Assembly (NCBI GenBank): GCA_020851885.1
Contig: JADZBW010000017.1
Location: 1-5,519, forward strand
Source: Fimbriimonadaceae bacterium
GTDB lineage: Bacteria; Armatimonadota; Fimbriimonadia; Fimbriimonadales; Fimbriimonadaceae
Length of the DNA stretch: 5,519 nucleotides
Reading direction: 5' to 3'
Part shown: positions 3,714-5,519 of the stretch, piece by piece
Layout: every line of letters starts with the position of its first letter
Numbering within the stretch: position 1 is the stretch's first letter
The notes under the pieces: model-generated
The model's database searches: none
What the model was told of the DNA's origin: nothing
Seen by the model: only the letters and a program-made list of their open reading frames with translations
Position numbers and translations under genes: made by a program

Positions 3714-5519
3714 CTATTTCGCTGACCTGGGAGTCAGAGTTTCCAGCAGGGCGAGGGTGGCCCAGCAGGTGCCGTTGAACGAAGCGTACTGCGATTCGCC
3801 GTGCGGAAAACCGGCATCGAAGTAGTTGTTGGCGGGAATGGCTCGCTTGTTGACGAACCAAGAGCCGTCCTCATCTTGGGTGCGGAGCAAAAAGGCCACT
3901 CCTCTCTTGTAGACGGGATCGGTCACCGGCATACCAGCCACATGCATGGCGTAGAGGGCCTGGCCAGTAGCGTAGGCGTCGCTTTGCAGCGTCGGCAACT
4001 GCGACCATCCGCCATCGGGCCGTTGACCGGACCTCACGTCGACCATGGCTTGCTGAACGTCCTTGGCAGTTGCCGAGGCCCACTTCAGACCCATGAGTCT
4101 GGAAGCCAAGTCCTCGCTGGTGGAAGGCTTCGCGGTTCGCAGCCACTTGAGGGCGGCGGCCTTTCGCTGGGCGATTTCCGGTGCGGCCGATTTCGATCCG
4201 TAGACGCTGAGATCCTTGACGGCCAGAGCGGTGAACGTGAAGAAGCTGGACTGCATCGGCACGCGGGGAAGGGAGAAAGACCAGTTGCCGTTAGGGGTTT
4301 GCTGTCGGCCGAGGACCATCGCCATCGAGGAGGTTGCAGGATCGGCAGTCTGCCGGTGGGCGGCCATGCCCGCAAGGAGCCAAGAAGCGCCGGTGGTCAC
4401 TTCGTTGATCTCGATGAGAGGAACCTGCTTCATTGCCTCGGGGCTCTTGAGCGCTTGGTCATTGAGCGGGCGCATGGCGTTCAAAGCGCCGTTCAGGCGG
4501 CCCAACTGCTCCTTCTGAAGGGCGGAATTGAGCACGAAGCCCAACTCCTTCGCCCGTCCTGTCGTCATTCGACCGAGTCCCTCTTGATGACAAGAGATGC
4601 AGCCGGCCATCTCGTTGAACTTCACCATCGAGGACTGGAGGAGGTCCAGGCTTCCAGTGACCGCCTGCTTTGCGGAGCGGTTCTGGCCGACCGCCGCAAC
4701 CGCTTCGGAAGTAGGTCTTCCCAGCAGTCTCAGACTATCGTTATGGCCGCGGGCGGCCGCGAATGCGGCGGCGGAACGACCCTTGGCGTCCAACGGGTTG
4801 GCATTGGCGCCACCTTCCTTGAGCGCTTGAAGCACGTCGGGGTAGTCGCCATAGGCGGATGCAAGGAAGAGGGCGGTTCGGCCCATGTTGTCCCGAGCGT
4901 CAGCCTTGGCTCCCTTCTTCAGGAGCATGGCCACGAAGTCGGCATGGCCGTTGATCGCCGCTTCCATGAGCGGGGTGCGACCTTCCCGGTCGACGGTGTC
5001 GATTTTGATCCCAGCGCCGAGAAGCACTTCGCCTGCCTTCAGATTGCCATTGCGGGCCGCGAGGGCGATCGCGCTGGCGCCGTTGTTGTTCACGGCATTG
5101 ACGTCGGCTTTGTCCTTGAGAAGCTCGGCGACAAGTCCAGGATGGCCCGCGTTGGCGGCGAGGAGGAGGGGCGTAAGGCCGTCTGTGCGGGCGACGTTGA
5201 CATTCGCGCCTTTAGAGATCAGAAGCTTGGCGCCTTCAAGGTTGGCGGAGATGGCGGCGAAATGGAGAGCGGTGCCATACGTGCTCTCCGCATCGACTTG
5301 GGCGCCGGCTTTGACCAGAGCGCCCATGACGCTGGTCTGGTGGGAGGCCGCCGCGATGTAGAGAGGCGTAAATTCAAGGCCGTTACGACAATTGGGGTCG
5401 GCGCCCTTCTTGATGAGGGCTTGCACATCGGTGAGACTTCTATGGTCGATCGCCAGGAACAGATCCTGGCCCAGATTCCCATGGGGGGCGATGGGGGGAT
5501 CGGTCGATTTTCGACCGCC
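3714..5519 (-). CDS. Ankyrin-repeat protein with a CxxCH heme site and a QW-motif alpha-toroid domain; N-terminus beyond window
   Basis: The visible 601 residues (numbered from the right edge) start in a Pro/Gly-rich stretch (1-17). Eight ankyrin repeats follow (about 18-266), with typical TPLxxAAxxGH, LLxxGA and D/N-A endings, forming a protein-binding surface. A linker leads to C307-IS-C310-H311, a single covalent heme c motif with nearby Met residues. The C-terminal half is helical, with three QxxxGxW motifs: Q407-W413 (QTPNGNW), Q499-W505 (QRPDGGW) and Q548-W554 (QDEDGSW). These are the QW repeats of squalene-cyclase/prenyltransferase-like alpha-toroids. No DxDD or other cyclase catalytic acid motif is seen, so this half is probably non-catalytic or binds a ligand. 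The heme motif implies a periplasmic location, so a signal peptide is expected in the missing N-terminus. A GTG at 5426 is not the start, since it falls inside the first repeat. The 3' end meets a hairpin. Domain calls are firm; the function is unknown. Confidence 0.88.
   Translation of the reverse strand, partial: GGRKSTDPPIAPHGNLGQDLFLAIDHRSLTDVQALIKKGADPNCRNGLEFTPLYIAAASHQTSVMGALVKAGAQVDAESTYGTALHFAAISANLEGAKLLISKGANVNVARTDGLTPLLLAANAGHPGLVAELLKDKADVNAVNNNGASAIALAARNGNLKAGEVLLGAGIKIDTVDREGRTPLMEAAINGHADFVAMLLKKGAKADARDNMGRTALFLASAYGDYPDVLQALKEGGANANPLDAKGRSAAAFAAARGHNDSLRLLGRPTSEAVAAVGQNRSAKQAVTGSLDLLQSSMVKFNEMAGCISCHQEGLGRMTTGRAKELGFVLNSALQKEQLGRLNGALNAMRPLNDQALKSPEAMKQVPLIEINEVTTGASWLLAGMAAHRQTADPATSSMAMVLGRQQTPNGNWSFSLPRVPMQSSFFTFTALAVKDLSVYGSKSAAPEIAQRKAAALKWLRTAKPSTSEDLASRLMGLKWASATAKDVQQAMVDVRSGQRPDGGWSQLPTLQSDAYATGQALYAMHVAGMPVTDPVYKRGVAFLLRTQDEDGSWFVNKRAIPANNYFDAGFPHGESQYASFNGTCWATLALLETLTPRSAK
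5501..5517. repeat. Short inverted repeat inside the ankyrin gene at the right edge
   Basis: CGGTCGA-TTT-TCGACCG is a perfect 7-bp stem with a three-base loop, beside two G6 runs at 5483-5488 and 5493-5498. It lies in the coding linker upstream of the ankyrin repeats. It may be simple sequence bias; no role is claimed. Confidence 0.35.

Noticed and set aside
4885..5361. 158-codon rightward frame opposite the ankyrin repeats
   Set aside because: It is Ala/Ser/Arg-rich and periodic because it lies antisense to the repeats; the ankyrin frame explains the region fully.
5481..5500. Two G6 runs as a G-quadruplex
   Set aside because: Only two G runs are present, with no separate loops for four tracts; the run reflects Pro codons in the minus-strand gene.
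3714..5519. C-terminal half as an active squalene-hopene cyclase
   Set aside because: Only the QW structural motifs are seen; the DxDD catalytic motif is absent and the domain is far shorter than the enzyme.

Overview
The window reads as chromosomal DNA from a free-living, moderately GC-rich bacterium. Two proteins carry Sec-type signal peptides, and a third carries a covalent-heme CxxCH motif that would need an extracytoplasmic location. A BlaI/M56 pair next to an ankyrin/heme/alpha-toroid protein recalls Acidobacteriota, Armatimonadota or related soil phyla. That placement is a weak inference, because no rRNA or core marker gene is present.

Left part (1-1300): a leftward two-gene unit encodes a BlaI/MecI-type repressor (781-1128) and an M56/BlaR1-type membrane zinc protease (779 to the left edge, truncated there). 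The two genes are one base apart. Between the repressor and the rightward gene at 1301 is a compact control region (1181-1222). It holds two copies of the dyad TGACA-N3-TGTCA, a near-consensus rightward sigma70-type promoter (TTGACA-17-TATGAT), and a weaker leftward promoter whose -35 box lies inside the second dyad. The simplest reading is that the repressor shuts both promoters, and that the protease cleaves the repressor when it senses an unknown envelope signal.

Centre (1301-2926): the rightward gene encodes a 347-residue secreted protein of unknown function, the probable target of the switch. No beta-lactamase is visible. It is followed by about 580 bases with no convincing gene, holding only a doubtful 109-codon reading frame and an overlapping shorter one in another frame.

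Right part (2927-5519): two leftward genes. One encodes a secreted SGNH/GDSL-type hydrolase (2927-3595). The other encodes a large protein that runs off the right edge (3714-5519). Its eight ankyrin repeats are followed by one CxxCH heme-binding motif and a C-terminal alpha-toroid-like domain with three QxxxGxW motifs. A perfect 15-bp hairpin in the 118-base gap probably ends transcription of the large gene, so the two are likely separate units.

The most interesting elements are the repressor/protease switch with its twin operators and unfamiliar secreted target, and the ankyrin-heme-toroid protein.
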